64,000 bases of DNA from Theristus sp. LFF4_11. Lineage: Eukaryota > Nematoda > Chromadorea > Monhysterida > Xyalidae. Numbering within the stretch: the stretch's first letter is position 1; each line of letters starts with the position of its first letter. The notes beneath the pieces are model-generated. The model saw nothing but the letters and a program-made list of their open reading frames with translations, ran no database searches and was not told the origin of the DNA. A program made the position numbers and the translations under genes. Shown piece by piece: positions 11,999 through 23,201 of this stretch. The stretch is from positions 1-64,000 of the forward strand of contig JASANC010005417.1 of assembly GCA_030248135.1 (NCBI GenBank), given 5' to 3'.

Positions 11999-14900
11999 TC
12001 AGCAGTTGTTTTCGTCCTCGCTCTCAGAACAGTCGTTCCATTTGTCGCACCACCAACTTGACGGAATGCATTTGCCATCATTGCACTGACGTTGCCACCA
12101 TTCGCACTCTAAACGAAGACAAACTACAATCTAGACAGCTACAATCGCGCATCATGCTGCGCCCTGCTGACTACAATGTGAATACCGTAAAGTCGTGCAT
12201 ATAAGGTCTCATTATATAAATTTGAAAGTCAAAAGTGAAGTGTGCCTCCCGGGTGTAATGGTTTCACTTGGACCTCCAACGCCCCGAATCCTCCGGCCTC
12301 GAACGCTGCTGTGGAGATCCAAGAGCTCGGAACTGTCCTGCGTTTAGTTTCAGAAAGCACGAGTTTATTGCGAGTTGTGTTGTGGATGCGTTAATGATGT
12401 CGTGTGTTTGTGTCTCTCACCAATTTCCAACTTTTTCTCTTCTCTTTTCTGTTTCACTTCGTTAGCCAACTTTTGACAGAAGAATAACAATAAAACCACC
12501 AACCGACACAAAAGAAAGGATAGGAACAGTTAGGGCATGGTTGTTGGCGAACTAGTAGCGTGGTCCCGAACACAAGGGAAATAACGCGTTTATAAACAAC
12601 GACAACCAATACAAAAAGAGTAGTCAACCCGATGCCAAGAAAGTAGCTTAGCTTTCCGCATTCACACACCATGCGCCGTTTCTTTGCAACGCAGTCCGCA
12701 GTGACTCAAGGAATCGGGCAGCTTAAAAGGGTTAATTACAAAAGTTTCTGAAAAAGTAAAATTTGTGTGACAACCTTATAAGTGGGAGGAGGTCTTATAA
12801 AGCGAAGATTAGGAATTCCGGGCCTAAAAACGGGGTGGGATTTCGACCAGGTCAAAATTTTGAATTTTTTAGATTCCGGCCGTGTGACACTCCGTCCACT
12901 TTGGGTGGGCGTCTGATAAGTGGGAGGAACCTTATATGCAAGAGTTTACGGTAAACTGAACTGCATGGAATGCCACGCAGTGTGCCAAACGTACGACTGC
13001 AGTTCTGTTCATCTGCGTAAGGGGGGCCAACGCAATCCATATAGTCATCGCAAAGCCATTCGTTCGTGATGCAGTCCCCAATGCACTTGTCTGCCACACA
13101 AAACCGCTTGATGACATCCCGAATGCCGCCCGGACAGCGGAAATAACCAGATGGACATTGCTCTGAAAAGACAGAAAAACTGTCGAAGGCTGACTTTGCT
13201 CTGGCACGGTGGCGTTTCCTGTTTTGAAAGCAACCCGCTGCGCAGTAATATCGGGCGCTGGGAGGCACCGTTCACGCGTGGCAACGAGTATGACCTATTT
13301 TTTCAAACGTGTCCCACTGAAATGACGTCATGTGCCGCCAAACATCCGCTTGCCGTTCACAGCAAACAAGACTTTCCATTTAGCCGTTTTCTTCCCGTAA
13401 ACAAATGGTGAATGTCGAATCAGTCACATCAAACTGACATTTTAGTGCCTCTACTTTGACAAACGGGTGTTTTTAAAGCAAATGACGTCATTTTAATCCG
13501 GACACGTTTCAATAAATCCACAATATTCATTCACTCGAAGTCCGCTGCGCCCGTGTTTTGGCGTTTTTCGCGCCGTTAAAACAGCAGGCTGGTGTTGAGG
13601 CCCGTTTATACCTGACGTTGTATGCGCATACGGCACGGCACGGCACGGCACGTCACGTCACTTTAGGTCCCGTGTTATTGCATACTGCCGTTCATACTTG
13701 ACGTACGTCGACGTACGTCTGCATACGTCAGATATAAACGGGCCTTTAACAAACGCCAGACTGCGCGTTTCACCCGCAATAAATGTCAGCGGGAGTTTAA
13801 AATAACGCCAGTGAAAACAATAATGTTTTTCGGTGGTTGCATGTGCAGCGACGAACAGATAAAAACTATAAAAACTCTATAAAAACTCTTCAGTGCTCAT
13901 CAATTCACAAGCGCTTCTGTTTTTCACCAGCAGAACGTGTTGTTTGTTGCAATGAAGGTGCGTACCGTCAGGTTTGGTAGTGGTCGTGGTGGTAGTGGTC
14001 GTGGTGGTAGTGGTCGTGGTGGTGGTTGTCGGTGTGGTTGGTGTCGTTGTCGGTGTTGTGTCTGCAATCACATCAACAACGTGAACACAAGCGTGGAAAC
14101 ACAGTCTCTTATAGTGTCGCAGAAACTGAAAAGCCAAGCATGAATCGCTGAAAGACTTCGAACAAAAAACTGCTTCTTTTCACCGTCGCTTCGACCGACA
14201 GCGTGATAATTAAAGGTGTGTGTGTGTGTCACCAAAGTTTTTTCTTGCGATAAAGGCGCGTACCGCTAGGTTTGGTAGTGGTTGTGGTGGTTGCTGTCGG
14301 TGTCGGTGTTGTGCCTGCAATTCAGACGGAAACGAAATCGTAAACACACATTCCCTTAGTTTGTCGCATAAACTGAGAAAGAAAACGCGTGAAAGCACTT
14401 TCAAAACTGCAATGCAAACAATCCTTGCTCACCGTCGGTTGTTCCACCGACAGCGCGATAATAAAAAGTATTTGTGCCGCCAATGTTGCTGCGCGCCCGA
14501 TAGAACACCATCAGTCGATCAAACGAGGACACCCAGTTTTTCGTGCCAACCGAACCACAGTAGCTGAAAACAGATTGTTACTTGACTTTTCCACTGACCG
14601 ATGAGTGGTGGACTGATTGAAAGTCTCAACTAAACGCGTACACAGGCGCGGTCAAATCGAATCCCTGTGTGCGAACTTCAAGACTTTCCCAGAAGCAACG
14701 GGCCGAATTATCGGCTTCTTCCAGAAACAGGTCACGGGTTTCAAACTCAACCTTTCCTCCACTCGGGTTCTGGAAATGAGCATTTATACACTTTGCAAAA
14801 TTTAGCAGGAAATGGCCAACCAGTGTTTACGAAACGAGGCTGACCTTGATCACGTACAGACAGTCGTCTGGGTTCGGGATTCGTCGGTTGCGAGTGACGC

Positions 14901-17900
14901 TCAGTGACTGCCACTCGGAAGTTGCCGTAAGAAGACCGCCACACGCAGGATGGTCTAAATATCATGTTTTGCATTCTGCTAAAAAAACGCCAATTTAAAA
15001 TACTAGATCATAAATTTAAATAACTTAAAATAATAAAACATAACTAATAGTTTAAAATTTTAAACTGTATTGAAATAATAACTGACAGTAACATAACCAA
15101 CCGGGTACAGGGTCGTTGCAGTTGCCGTTGCCAATTCCTGCAGGACAAATGCACTGCTGGCAGTTGGCCGGATTGCGATATCCTGCGCCGCAGGCATCGT
15201 CATTTGGACAGATATCTAAAGTATGTTACAATCTTACAATTGAACTCTAAAATAGAACGAATCAGCTGATTGGTTGGTGATCGTGAAGCGCACACTCTGT
15301 GCAAACCAAACTCCGTCTCTCCAGAGCAATGGCTGCACAGAACGCACGCATCACGTGACCACCAATTGATCAGCTGATTCCCTATATTTTAGAGTTCGAC
15401 TGTACAGTACAGTGCATAAAAGTTTTTATACCTTTAGAGACTAAATATTAAATTTAGTCAACTTGCAAATCTTACCAAAGCAATACATCTCGTTCACTCG
15501 TTTCAGGTCGTGGAAAGAGAAATCTGCCGACACGCCCGGAACGTCCGCGAGCGCCGCATCCACCGTTGTGAACGCACCTTTCGCAGGGTCGATTGAGAAA
15601 GCAATCTACATCAAACAACCACATACATTATTTTAAAAAAAAGTTTTTTTTCGGTTTGGTGAACGGAAATCTTTATAAAACCTGAAAATCAATTGAAACA
15701 GCCAGTAGTGCTCACCCGCGAGTACTGCATTGTCGACGAGAGGTCATATGGCCCAAGAAGATTACAACCAATCGTCGTACAATTGGCAAAATTTTTATTC
15801 GCCGAGGGTGGTATGTTTTCCGGAAACAATGTGATGTACTGGCTCCGGTCAGTGCGTGACTGCTCATGGTAGATGCCAAGTGCGTGCATGAACTCGTGGA
15901 TTACGGTGTCATACTGCAAGTAATCGTCGAAAAAATATTGATTTTTTGAGAAACAAAATTTTGAGAAAACGACTAAATTTATTGCAACAAAATTTCTTGA
16001 TCAAACCATTGACAACCGTGTGCAACTAACCCAATCACAGCCTTTTCTGGATAGCCACAATGTTTGAGCGCCGCCCTCGTAGTTCTTGAGTCTGCCTACA
16101 TATGACAAACAGCTGAAAGAAACAAAATGTTGCTTTCTCAGGTTGTCAATCTATCTAGATATAGTTGATGATGGGCGATTATCGTAATTATCTGCTGTAA
16201 TTGTGTGTAATTATCCGTGATATACTATATAATGTGATCCTTTTCCTATAATCTTGGTTGTTCTCCAGTTCAGTAAATCGCCACTCTCTCGCTACTTGAA
16301 GTGGTGAGCCCGTTGAGCGTGGCACGTAGGCGGTCATCATGACCGGCCTTCTGTGGTCGTCTGCTGCTATTTATTGTCGTGTTTACCCTGTTTGGGCACG
16401 ACTTGTTTCGTCGCTTTATGCCGTGGAAGGGGCGACTTTGTCCCGTATGGCCTGTTATGGTTTTGTCGCTGACCCGCGAGATGGCAGCGCGTGTAGTAAG
16501 ACGAGCAACCGCGGAGGAAATGGCTCGCAGCATCTGGGACGTTGGATGGACGAGAAGGAGACAACCGTTCACGCAGCGGAGTTTGGCGTACGATCAGCGC
16601 AGCGACCAGCAGTCAAATATCCGGCCGAGGATGTGCCGAGAGATGAATGTCGTCAGCCAATGGGCGATGACGCGTCGCGAGGACTGCGACGAGGATAAGG
16701 TGCCGATTTTAACGTGCTTCTGGCTGCCGAACGAGCGCCGAGCATTGAGTCTCAATGGGATGATAGGCCGCAGTGCCGATGTACGGAGACGGGCGTTTCC
16801 GGCCGAGCGTGTGCCGAGGATGTGGATGTGATGTGATTGGCCGTGGTGCCGTTAAAAGCCGTATGGGACGTAGGCGGCTAATGATTTGTGATTGAAGTAG
16901 GGAGATTTTGTGATTTGACTTCTCTCTCTCTTTTCCGTTGATGGGGGAGAAGTTGATGATGGGCGATTACCGTAATTATCTAGCTGTAATTGTGTGTAAT
17001 TATCCGTGATATACTATATAATGTGATTTTTTTCCTGTAATCTTGGTTGTTCTCCAGTCCAGTAAATCGCCACTCTCTCGCTACTTGAAGTATATATATT
17101 GGAATTTTCAGCATCAACCACCAACTCAGTGACTACCACAAAAGCCGTTTACTTTCTTAACGTTTATTGATAAACCCGTTCCCTGTATATGCTTATGCAA
17201 TATGTGATCGCGAGAACAATAATAGCATATGTCACTGACCCTTGATCTTCTTGTTCAACGACCACTTGGATGTACTGTGTGTTGTCCGGTGGATTCTGCG
17301 TGCGTTGAAAGTTGAGGCAAGAGTACTTGCGATAGTGCTCAATCATGGTGTCGATCCAACGTGGAAAGTCTGGGTGTTTGACGGCCTCATCCGTCAGTGC
17401 CACGTAGATCGGCTGATTGCGATCCCACAAATAAACGCCGTACGGGTTGTCGAGATTGATCGCTTGACGCTTGCCACGACCTTGGCCTTGTTTTTGGTTT
17501 CGTCTTTGACCTCGTTCTTGGCTTTGACCTTGGCCCTGGCCTCGTCCTGGACCTTGTCCTTGACCTTGGCCTTGACCTTGTTCTTGACCTTGTCCTTGAC
17601 CTTGGCCCTGACCTTGGCCTTGATCTTGTCCTTGACCTTGGCCTTGACCTCGTCCTTGACCTTGTCCTTGACCTTGGCCTTGACCTCGTCCTTGACCTCG
17701 TCCTTGACCTTGTCCTTGACCTTGGCCTTGACCTTGACCTTGTTCTTGACCTTGGCCCTGACCTTGGCCTTGATCTTGTCCTTGACCTTGGCCTTGACCT
17801 CGTCCTTGACCTTGTCCTTGACCTTGGCCTTGACCTTGTCCTTGTTTCTGACCTCCACCCCGACCACCTTTGCCTGAAAACGGTTCTTATTTCTGTTCGT

Positions 17901-18517
17901 GTGTGTGATTCTCATAACGTTGATAAGTTTTTTTAATTTAAAAACCGACCTATCTTCTGTTTACCGCAAACCCGTTCGACGAGGTGTTCCATCTGTTCAA
18001 TAGACGGCAGGATGTCGCCAAATGAGAACTCTGTGTCAATCACTTGTTGCGTTTTTGGCTGAAAGTATTTGTGTGTGTGTGGGCCGAGCATTTTGTCCAT
18101 GTTTGTTTGATGTTATTTTGTTTTAGATGGCACACAATCAATGTAATTAATTTGTTCATGCACACACACACACTGACCACTTTAGTGGTGCACTTCAAGT
18201 ACTTCAGCATCAACGACTGCAGAGTGGTCAGTTTCGTTTCGTTCAACGTCTGGAACTCCTTGTTGCCACGTCGTACACGACCCATTATTAGCTTTTGTCG
18301 TTGAACGCGCGCAGGGGCAGCTCTTCGGTTGAAATTGGCCTAAAAACAAAGGTTGCCCTTCAGCATTGTTTCTATTTGAAAAAATGTTTTGCAGCGTTGA
18401 AACGAAATAAACCACCTTTGCCAGTAATTTGAAATTGTCCGGGCGTGCAGCGTTGAGCGTGCACTGGGTGGCAATGAACAATAAGGCAGTCACGGACACG
18501 AGACGACTGCGCGTCAT
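11999..18517 (-). CDS. Secreted astacin metalloprotease A (pro, GQ-linker, astacin, EGF, CUB, Thr-rich, 2x LDLa)
   Basis: Fifteen exons join in perfect phase to 774 aa: 18416-18517, 18178-18339, 17950-18058, 17240-17873, 16031-16112, 15716-15913, 15476-15605, 15102-15215, 14845-14954, 14642-14769, 14433-14563, 14264-14314, 13966-14061, 12995-13162, 11999-12108. A signal peptide is followed by a propeptide with the zinc-blocking FxGD motif (FSFGD), a Gly/Gln-rich linker of about 134 residues, and a furin-like RGKR site near residues 257-260. The catalytic domain has [15 protein letters not shown] at 369-383 and a Met-turn SSTMQY, where the family norm is SxMHY. An EGF-like exon (473-510), a CUB (511-633), Thr-rich linkers (634-682) and two LDL-receptor class A modules follow. 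It is predicted to be a secreted, zinc-dependent matrix or cuticle-type protease. The paralogue is at 24.3-33.2 kb. Confidence 0.9.
12186..12951. mobile_element. MITE family F in astacin A, split by a later insertion
   Basis: The two halves (12186-12237 and about 12745-12951) match the copy at 7243-7504. About 507 bp of other DNA sits between them. Astacin B has the F element at the same place, so F inserted before the gene duplication. Confidence 0.8.
12238..12744. mobile_element. Unclassified 507-bp insertion inside element F of astacin A
   Basis: Absent from the same position in astacin B. A 72-codon minus-strand frame (12454-12672) with a hydrophobic segment (LFVLVVVVYK) is present but matches nothing recognised. 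No clear terminal repeats were seen. Confidence 0.55.
13291..13523. mobile_element. MITE family A, copy in astacin A intron with empty site in B
   Basis: Inserted after GCAACGAGTA and flanked by TA on both sides. The same place in astacin B (25521-25537) reads straight through as GAGTATTCATTC, which shows a TA target duplication. The inverted ends carry AAACGTGTCC and TGACGTCA. Confidence 0.85.
15239..15406. mobile_element. MITE family D in astacin A intron
   Basis: Ends GAACTCTAAAATAGAACGAA and TTTTAGAGTTCGACTGTA enclose CAGCTGATTGGTTGGTGATC and its mirror. Confidence 0.8.
16164..17091. mobile_element. Short LTR retroelement (TRIM-like) in an astacin A intron
   Basis: Two direct repeats of about 140 bp (16164-16302 and 16952-17091; GTTGATGATGGGCGATT...CTTGAAGT) flank 650 bp. 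A 5-bp target duplication ATATA is at 16159-16163 and 17092-17096. TGGTGAGCCCG right after the left repeat looks like a tRNA primer-binding site, and GATGGGGGAGAAG before the right repeat is a polypurine tract. The internal part has a 150-codon frame (16379-16831) with no recognised motif, so it is probably non-autonomous. The matching astacin B intron is only 133 bp. Confidence 0.85.
17470..17870 (-). repeat. Coding minisatellite for the Gly/Gln(Arg) linker of astacin A
   Basis: About 400 bp of tandem 6- and 12-bp units (CAAGGCCAAGGT on the minus strand) encode an uninterrupted (Gly-Gln/Arg)n linker between the propeptide and the furin-like site. The reading frame from 17871 to the RGKR lysine at 17472 is exactly 133 codons. 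Astacin B has only about 41 linker residues at the same place. All six frames are open across the repeat, which gives misleading antisense ORFs. Confidence 0.85.
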
Positions 18518-18599
18518 TGGCACTGTCGCGTGTTTCGTTCGTTCAACAGTAATACGGTAGGGGCCCTACAAACAAGCGTGCACGTTAACGTTAAAATAA

Positions 18600-19014
18600 A
18601 AGTACAAGACAATCAGTGGCTTCGTTGCATCACCGGCGCCCATTGGTCTGATTGTGCCACTGACAAAAACTGTGCAACGTGTCGCGCATTTGAGCCAGCT
18701 CACTCAGGGCGACATCACTTCGAGCCCGTTGATTCCGCTGTGGCTGCGGCATGTGGCACGCGCGAAGTGAAGCCGCATGCCCACCTAGGCGGTCTTGACG
18801 TGTGCGGAGCGTGACTGGCGACGGACACGAGGGCGACCTAAGTGACTCGGCGGGAGATCACAGAAACAGCAACAAAGCCATTCTACGCCATTGCGAGGGG
18901 ACACATTCTGTTTCTGCGTTTGTGGAAGCTGCTGAGAAACGAAGCGACTGCAGCAGCTGGTTCCGCACTAATCAGTCGAATGCGGACGATAGGCAACGAT
19001 GGTCGGTAAACATA
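18600..19014. other. GC-rich segment upstream of astacin A, absent from the B flank
   Basis: Lies between sequences homologous to the astacin B 5' flank. Frames run through it (18530-18814) but no family is recognised and there is no start or splice context. It may be part of a larger insertion that also contains the hAT element. Confidence 0.3.
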
Positions 19015-19022
19015 GAGGCGAT

Positions 19023-20234
19023 TAGGGGTGGTAAAAAACGTTTTTTTTCAAATCCATGTGTATAAAACGGTTTTTTATACCGCGTCCGGTTCTTTATACC
19101 CGGTTTTTTACCAACCCAGTATCTGAAGAATCCTGTGATTGCGACAATTTCTGGTACTCTGATTTTACGCAAACCGCTGAATAATGAGTAAAAGACCACA
19201 ATTCTAGCCGGAAACTGTATGTGTTTCAATGGAAACGTATTCCAATCTTGATTTTATTTGATTCGGTGGCGCTTAGAGAGAATGCAGCATCAGAAAAATT
19301 ATCAGATGCGAGTTTAAAACAAAAAAAACTAACGAAAGACAGATTGACATGTGCACCAGCAAGGAATGTGATACACTGCAAATCAATTGAACTGACACGA
19401 TCGAGAGATATGTATTATCTTTTCGTGTTAAGGAGACGGAGTAATGTTGAATGATGTGTGGAAAAGCCACACAGCTGAAAAGTTGTTTCGCGCCCAAACG
19501 AAGTTCGAATACGAAATAAAATAAATTTATTTAGTTAGAAAAAATTATGGTTGTTTTTTTTCTCAATTTCTTGCACAAATCTGCCTTCAGAATACGTTAA
19601 GTTTTGCTGATTTCAAATTGCCGCTCAGCCACGAAACGTTTTCTCTAGCTGTGCGTGCAAACGCATATTGGGTCACGTTTAATAAGCAAGATAATAATTG
19701 AGATGAGATTGACCACTGTGAGGGGGGGGGTGCTATCCCGTGTTTTCTCGTGGAAGGGGGGGGGAGTCTAGTACCCGTGTCGAGGTAAAGGGGGTTAGGG
19801 GGGGTACACGGGTATCTGCCCGTGCACGGGCAGGATTTTCTGCTGAGGGGGGTGCACCCCCCGCACTTTCGCTACTGGACCAGAGCCAGCCCATTGGCGG
19901 TCGACCGAGAATGGGACATGAAAGGCCGAAGGAGAGGCACGGGTCTCAGGGTGCTTTATTTATACCAAGAGCGTGAATTGTGTTCTCCAGAACATCAAGT
20001 TATGAAGTGGCGAAAATGAAAATTGAAATGGATGTGCGGAATACAGTGCATTTTGAGTGATTTCAATAATTGAAATTTGGGTCCTTCGGCGGTATAAAAA
20101 ACCTGAAAAAAACCAAAATTTACGCGGTAAAATATCGGTAAGATATTTTGGCCCTTTTTTGGCGCTGGTTTAAAAAACCGTTTTTATACCGTTTTTTATA
20201 CCAAAAAAACGTTTTTTATACCGACCCACCCCTA
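19023..20234. mobile_element. hAT-type non-autonomous DNA transposon
   Basis: 1212 bp with TAGGGGTGG at the left and CCACCCCTA at the right, typical hAT termini. An exact 8-bp target duplication GAGGCGAT lies at 19015-19022 and 20235-20242. Subterminal regions hold repeated TTTTTTATACC motifs in inverted orientation. No transposase frame. Confidence 0.88.
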
Positions 20235-20299
20235 GAGGCGATCACGTACAAAACCGGGGTTGGTGAACGGCGTCGAGGCCTGAACAACGGGGGGGGCGC

Positions 20300-20850
20300 A
20301 ACGTGGATCAACGCGATAAGTCAAGTAAGTCAAATCCAAGCGCCCTCAAATCGTCGATGCGCAATTGGTGAAAAAAGTGCAATTGTGCAATTGTACCAGC
20401 GCACTGTAAATTGTGCAGTTGTCAGTAAGAATGAACAACAGTGAATTGCTTTGTACCCGAAAATTGATGTCGTCGCTGTTTAAAAATAGATTTTAAAAAA
20501 GGTTGCAAGTTCAACAAACATCCAGCCAAAAACCGCCCTCGTGATTGCGAATTTCCCAACGCCATATGTACAAAAAAATGGTCACAAGCAACCAAACAAC
20601 TTCACACGATTGCTTATTGATTTGTTGCCGAACTTGGCCGCTTTTTGTTGCATATGTAATTTGTTTCAAATTTAAACGACACTAATTCTTGAGAACATGT
20701 GGGACATTAAAAATTCTAGACAAACAAGGTACTTTTGAAACACGACTGCTTACCTATTTGCTTACTTGCAGTTTTTTTTTGTTTGTGCAAATTGTTTCAA
20801 ATTCAAACGTCCAGACAGACATTGTATTTTTTTAGAATAAAACGATTTAA
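20300..20850. repeat. Duplicated astacin 5' flank (copy of 33340-34205)
   Basis: Matches the region upstream of astacin B, including TGATTTGTTGCCGAACTTGG-like DNA and CAGACAGACATTGTATTT. It lacks the family B element found in the other copy. Confidence 0.75.
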
Positions 20851-21000
20851 TATGTTAAAGTGCGTGAAGGTAACAAAAACCAGTGTATAGTGTATGCACT
20901 AAAGCGTCCGTGTAATTATACTTGTGACAGTACCATTCTAATGCGGCCTCACTTATCATTCTTTTCAGTTCTGCGACTTTTTGTATCTCTAAAAACAGAC

Positions 21001-21627
21001 CTGTTTGCTGTTTTCCGCACACCCGGCACACGAGGTGTTCCATGGACTGAACTGATGGAATGATGTCGCCAAACTTGAACGGCGTGTCAATCAGTTGTGG
21101 CGTGTTTGGCTGAAAGTGTTGCGCGAGAATATGTTTTTTGACCTAAAGTAGTTTTTAACAGTACAGTATGGCCGAATAAATAAGGCAGTCCTTGTATTCT
21201 CCATCAAGGCGGGATCAGTCGCAGACTAGGAGTTGTCTTTTTCAAAAACGCCAACATAATTCCCAATCGTGTGTGCAAGTGAAAAAGAAGGAACAGCAGA
21301 GCACGAGGAATCAATTCGTTTAAAAAGACGGGTCAAATTTGACAGACAATTGGGTTTCTGAACGTCTTTTTTCTTTCATTCAAATGTCCCGCGCTCCTTG
21401 CACCCTGAAAAAAGCTGCCATGTTTAATCGGCCATTCTGTACATGCATAATTGTTTACATGTACACTGACCACTTTAGTGGTGCACTTCAAGTACTTCAG
21501 CATCAACGACTGCAGAGTGGTCACTTTCGTTTCGTTCATCGTCTGAAACTCCCGGTTTCCGCGGCCGGACAGGATTGAATTTTGCCGTCGTGCGCGCGCA
21601 GACTCAGCTCTTTGTGTTAAAATTGGC
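21001..21627 (-). pseudogene. Truncated third astacin copy (pro-region exons 2 and 3 only)
   Basis: Two exon-like blocks match the propeptide exons of astacins A and B. 21471-21627 corresponds to exon 2 but is 157 nt instead of 162, with an early in-frame stop (ANFNTKS then TGA). 21001-21109 corresponds to exon 3 at the same 109 nt, keeping FKFGD and the splice donor. No signal-peptide exon and no catalytic exons are found nearby, and a MITE has inserted between the two blocks (21171-21447). It is therefore a fragment left by the tandem duplication, not a gene. Confidence 0.8.
21171..21447. mobile_element. MITE family B, copy 1
   Basis: About 275 bp, ends CAGTATGGCCGAATAAAT and GGCCATTCTG. 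Inserted between the two pseudogene exons. Internal TCCATCAAGGCGGGATCAG is shared with the 54.3 kb copy. Confidence 0.85.
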
Positions 21628-21639
21628 CTGAAAACAAAA

Positions 21640-22148
21640 TACGTATTTTGAATGTCAATATAGTCGACGCCAATCCGCCGGTCTCGCGGTTCCTGGAAAA
21701 AAGAAATGACAGCAAAACACGTCTGCTTTTTACAAAATGTACGTCACACACCTCCACAGCGTTTTTGCTTTATAAAAAATTAAAGCAGCTAAAATTTGAC
21801 AGCGAATTCGGGTTTTCAATTGTCCTCGTCGCCGCCGTTCTTTGAAGCGAAATGAAGTTTTATACCATGAAAACTGCTGCTTTTGATGTGCTTCGTCTCA
21901 TAAACCACAGACAAGATTTTTTCCACCAAAATCTCATTGTCTGTCTACCCACACTGAACAAACGCACAGAAATCACAAAGCTAAAAGAAAGAAAATGTCC
22001 ATTCCAATTTTTTGTAAACCTGATGTTCAGCTAATACTACAAATTTTCCAGGGCGACTGTAGCTATATTTTAGATAAATGGCAGTTTTCCATTTTCTGGT
22101 AACGCCTTTCTTCTACCGGTACGGTATTTGTTTTTCGAAGCGCTTTTA
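21640..22148. other. Unassigned stretch before the GGT relic
   Basis: No gene seen. From about 22040 it matches the end of the last GGT intron (about 9930-10006). This marks the left duplication edge. Confidence 0.4.
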
Positions 22149-22307
22149 TTGTACATCGAGGCGCTTAAAAGACGCAATCAAACAATGAAGCAATGGGACA
22201 AACGAACGCCAATGAGCAAAGTGGCCGCGATTATGGCCAATCAGCGAGCTGTATACGCGAGCGCCGACCCGCGGCGATACTCGACCGCATATCTGGCTGG
22301 ATATTGA
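22149..22307 (+). pseudogene. Relic duplicate of the GGT terminal exon
   Basis: This segment is nearly identical to the last GGT exon (10776-10934), through to the stop and the following AATAAA. The frame is open but there is no upstream GGT exon. The acceptor AG before the exon has been lost (ATTG replaces AAGG). It sits left of astacin B exactly as the true exon sits left of astacin A, so it marks the edge of the tandem duplication. Confidence 0.85.
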
Positions 22308-22593
22308 TTTTTTTTTAAATAAATTCTTCTTTTTTTATTGCGATGCAAAACTTTTTGCACTATAAACAACAGTTGAGTGCATGCATGGTAATTGTTTCGT
22401 GGTATCAATCTCAAATTTTTGTTGTTTGCCAATTCATTGCAACCCATCATACCAGTGCCTCCACGTTGATTGTCGTGTTTTGATTTGTTGATGCTATGAT
22501 CAGCTTGTCGTAAAACTAAGTGATCAATATAGTGGATGGATACGTATTCATCTACCTGGCGAAATCGCAAACAGCGGATTTTATGTGTTAAAG

Positions 22594-22836
22594 TACGGTA
22601 TGTTTGTTTAAAGCTGTCACTTTTTTGCAGGATACAGAGCACGCGAAACGTTGAATTACAGTGAAGAACGAATGTAGTATATCGGGATCGGCTATCGGGT
22701 TTGGTTAAAATCAAACAGTGATACCACATTTGTGGCTGAATAACTTTTCTTGCAACTCCCGATTCCGTTCTTCCTTTGCTCTCGAGCTCTGTATTCTGCG
22801 AAAAAAGTGACACGTTCAAACAAACATACTGTACAG
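22594..22836. mobile_element. MITE family K, copy 2
   Basis: About 240 bp with inverted ends TACGGTATGTTTGTTTAAAG and the complement. AGCTCTGTATTCTGCG lies near the right end. Confidence 0.75.
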
Positions 22837-23201
22837 CAGCACACGCGACGTGACGTCGTATGTATGTGTGTGTGTGTGTGTGCGTGACTATGCAGCATTA
22901 TTGTGTTACAGATGAAAGACAACGCGTTTTTTGCTTGTTATTCGTTGTTTTCTGTTTTAAGCGTTTTTGTGTTTTATGTTCATTGTTTTACCTGATGAAC
23001 TGATCAATCTTTTTATTCATGAATGAATTCATTTTGTTTTGCATGGTAATTCATATAGAATTCCTATTATAAAGCTGTGTTTGTCCAGAACAAGTTTCGA
23101 TCAAACAAAAAACATCATGAAGATGCAATGGTGATCCAAAAAAAGACACGGCTCAGTGGTTCACAAAGTAAGAAGTGCATGTGAAAATAGTTTCGGAATT
23201 A

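Noticed and set aside
16379..16831. 150-aa frame as an independent gene
   Set aside because: It lies wholly inside the short LTR element and has no known motif, so it is treated as internal element sequence.
17242..17877. 211-aa plus-strand Leu/Thr-rich frame and 173-aa minus-strand Lys/Val/Asp-rich frame
   Set aside because: Shadows of the Gly/Gln coding repeat of astacin A. Only the Gln-Gly frame joins the flanking exons in phase.
18530..18814. 94-aa Cys/His-containing frame upstream of astacin A
   Set aside because: No start context, splice sites or recognised motif; the segment is absent from the paralogous flank.
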